Source of the DNA: a bacterium | Lineage (GTDB): Bacteria; Electryoneota; RPQS01 | Assembly (NCBI GenBank): GCA_018814465.1 | Contig: JAHIZR010000238.1 | Span: 1 to 6,253, forward strand | Direction: 5' to 3' | DNA: 6,253 bases | Shown here: in pieces, positions 4,893 through 6,253 of the stretch | Position numbering within the stretch: position 1 is the first letter of the stretch | Layout: every line of letters begins with the position of its first letter | Program-made: the position numbers and the translations under genes | Notes under the pieces: model-generated | The model's input: only the letters and a program-made list of their open reading frames with translations | Told to the model about the DNA's origin: nothing | Databases searched by the model: none

Positions 4893-6253
4893 GTGGAACC
4901 CCTCAAACACAGAATCATTGACCGGAAGTTGATCATTCGCGGTGATCTTGCTTCGTGTTATTACGGGCGGGATGCCAGACTTGATCGCACGGTCTTTCTG
5001 AAGATATTGAATCCGTCGCTGACCGCGGATAAGGATATTTGTGCCCGGTTTGAGCGCGAAGCGAAAGCGGCGGCGCGGTTGGATCATCCGAATCTTGTGC
5101 GGATTCACGAATTCGGAGAAGACCCTGAGGAGGGGCTCTATATGATCCTTGAGTGGATCACCGGGAAATCTCTGCGGGAGCATCTGAAGGGCGGCAAGCG
5201 GTTCAGCGATTCCGAATTGATCGCATTGGCCGGGCAGGTGCTTGCCGGTCTGAAGGAGCTGCATCGAGCGGGGATTCTGCATCGCGATGTGAAGCCGGAA
5301 AATATTTTAATCGGCAACGACGGTCGCGCGCGCATCACGGACTTCAGTCTGGCGGCGTTGCAGGGATCGGTGAAGTTGACGCATCATCAGGCAATCGTGG
5401 GGACGCCGGCTTATATGTCGCCGGAGCAGGCGGCGGGACAGAGTCCCGACGGGCGTTCCGATCTATTCTCGGTGGGAACGATTCTGCTCGAATTAGCGAC
5501 GGGGACAAATCCGTTTGAGGCGGGTGAATTGCTGGAATCATTGCGGCGAATTCGCGAACTGAACGTGCAGGTTGATGAATTGCTGGGGGATGATTTTTCC
5601 GACGATCTGAAGCGTTTGATCGCTTCCTGCCTGGAAAAGGATCCGTCCCGGCGAATTGCCTCCGCGGAAGCGGCGCTGAATTTGATCGGCGAACATGAAC
5701 AGCCCGCTCTTAAGACTCCTGCCCAACAGAGACGCGGACGATCTTATCTCTATCTTGCAGGATTTATCGTACTGCTGGTTTTCGCGGCTGTTTATTTGCG
5801 AACCGATGAAACCCGGCAACCCGAAACCTCCGCTCTTTCCGATACGACACAACCGGCCGGAACTTCGGAAGACACGACCGTGACGCTTAAAGCAGCGGAA
5901 GATACACTCTCCGCAGGCACGGTACCAGAGCGAATCATTGATGTACGGGAGGAAAACTCCTCCGCAGCTGACCAACCGAATAAGCCACTCCCGGCGAAAG
6001 AATCTTCCCCGCGCTCCGTCACTCAGGATTCACCTCTTCAAGCTCAGGATCCGCAACCGAATCTTCCAGACAGCATAGACCTTTATCTCACGACTGAACC
6101 CTGGGCGCATATTCTGATAAACGGTCAGCGCATCGGAACAACGCCCTTGAAATCAGTATTACGGCTGGCGGCCGGCGAACATGAATTCACATTTCAGAAT
6201 CCTGCCTTTCCCGTCATAATGAACAAGCGAACGATAGCGGATTCGACATCCAA
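4893..6253 (+). CDS. Membrane-anchored Ser/Thr protein kinase with PEGA domain, atypical ATP site (3' end cut)
   Basis: Hanks-type kinase of at least 453 aa, open to the window edge. It starts at GTG 4893; there is no clear Shine-Dalgarno, but no better in-frame start fits the fold. The kinase domain spans about 8-265 with Lys37, alphaC Glu56 (FEREAK), HRDVKPEN (130-137, catalytic Asp132, Asn137), Asp150, GTPAYMSPEQ (170-179), Asp190 and Arg254. Departures from consensus are the glycine loop IIRGDLASCYYG (14-25), VFLK for VAIK (Phe35) and DFS for DFG (Ser152, codon AGT). One hydrophobic span at about 284-302 is followed by a Ser/Thr/Pro/Glu-rich linker (about 303-393) and a PEGA domain from about 394 (TTEPWAHILINGQRIGTTPL), a small beta fold usually outside the membrane. 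It probably senses or binds something in the envelope and phosphorylates cytoplasmic targets, possibly the neighbouring activator. Catalytic residues are present, so weak or unusual activity is as likely as none. Confidence 0.9.
   Translation, partial: MEPLKHRIIDRKLIIRGDLASCYYGRDARLDRTVFLKILNPSLTADKDICARFEREAKAAARLDHPNLVRIHEFGEDPEEGLYMILEWITGKSLREHLKGGKRFSDSELIALAGQVLAGLKELHRAGILHRDVKPENILIGNDGRARITDFSLAALQGSVKLTHHQAIVGTPAYMSPEQAAGQSPDGRSDLFSVGTILLELATGTNPFEAGELLESLRRIRELNVQVDELLGDDFSDDLKRLIASCLEKDPSRRIASAEAALNLIGEHEQPALKTPAQQRRGRSYLYLAGFIVLLVFAAVYLRTDETRQPETSALSDTTQPAGTSEDTTVTLKAAEDTLSAGTVPERIIDVREENSSAADQPNKPLPAKESSPRSVTQDSPLQAQDPQPNLPDSIDLYLTTEPWAHILINGQRIGTTPLKSVLRLAAGEHEFTFQNPAFPVIMNKRTIADSTS

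Noticed and set aside
4890..5282. 130-codon open frame on the minus strand
   Set aside because: Antisense to the kinase N-lobe, which is a well-supported gene.
5538..5975. 145-codon open frame on the minus strand
   Set aside because: Antisense to the kinase domain end, membrane span and linker of the kinase gene; no motif of its own.

Overview
The window looks like bacterial chromosome of moderate GC (about half, by eye). It carries two divergent gene groups separated by an AT-richer 0.4 kb region, plus a third, independent-looking gene at the right edge. The lipoprotein start (Cys followed by a DNPLDPES segment), the C-terminal fibronectin-III-like sandwich, a GAF/sigma-54 activator and a membrane-anchored Ser/Thr kinase with a PEGA domain together resemble the FCB group and neighbouring candidate phyla (Zixibacteria, KSB1, Marinimicrobia, Cloacimonadota type). 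This is inference from gene style; there is no rRNA or other phylogenetic marker in the window.

Left part, minus strand (1-1878): a multi-pass membrane protein of GT-C/DUF2029-like type is followed, 31 bp downstream, by the first 26 codons of a family 2 glycosyltransferase (IAVLLPCYN motif) that runs off the left edge. The pair suggests a polyprenyl-phosphate-sugar dependent envelope glycosylation step, with the GT2 making the lipid-linked sugar and the GT-C enzyme using it on the periplasmic side.

Middle (1879-2282): the divergent control region. It has no convincing gene, but holds overlapping inverted repeats in front of the membrane protein gene, a 14-bp palindrome, and an 11-bp-phased direct repeat TTGCGCA that overlaps a candidate sigma-70-type promoter for the plus-strand genes.

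Plus strand (2283-4567): a secreted lipoprotein and a GAF-AAA-Fis sigma-54 activator, joined by an ATGA stop/start overlap and so almost certainly co-transcribed and translationally coupled.

Right part (4568-6253): a 325-bp intergenic region holds a 13-bp palindrome and two tandem, diverged ~80-bp units. Each unit folds into the same long hairpin, with base changes in one arm matched by changes in the other. Next comes a Ser/Thr protein kinase starting at GTG 4893, with one membrane span and a periplasmic PEGA domain cut by the window edge. The kinase keeps its catalytic Lys, HRD Asp and metal-binding Asp, but has a degenerate glycine loop, VFLK instead of VAIK, and DFS instead of DFG.

A possible joint role for the plus-strand genes is envelope sensing (lipoprotein, PEGA kinase) feeding a sigma-54 transcription programme through the GAF activator. 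Only the lipoprotein/activator coupling is directly supported by the sequence. The two items most worth a second look are the covarying tandem hairpins and the atypical kinase.
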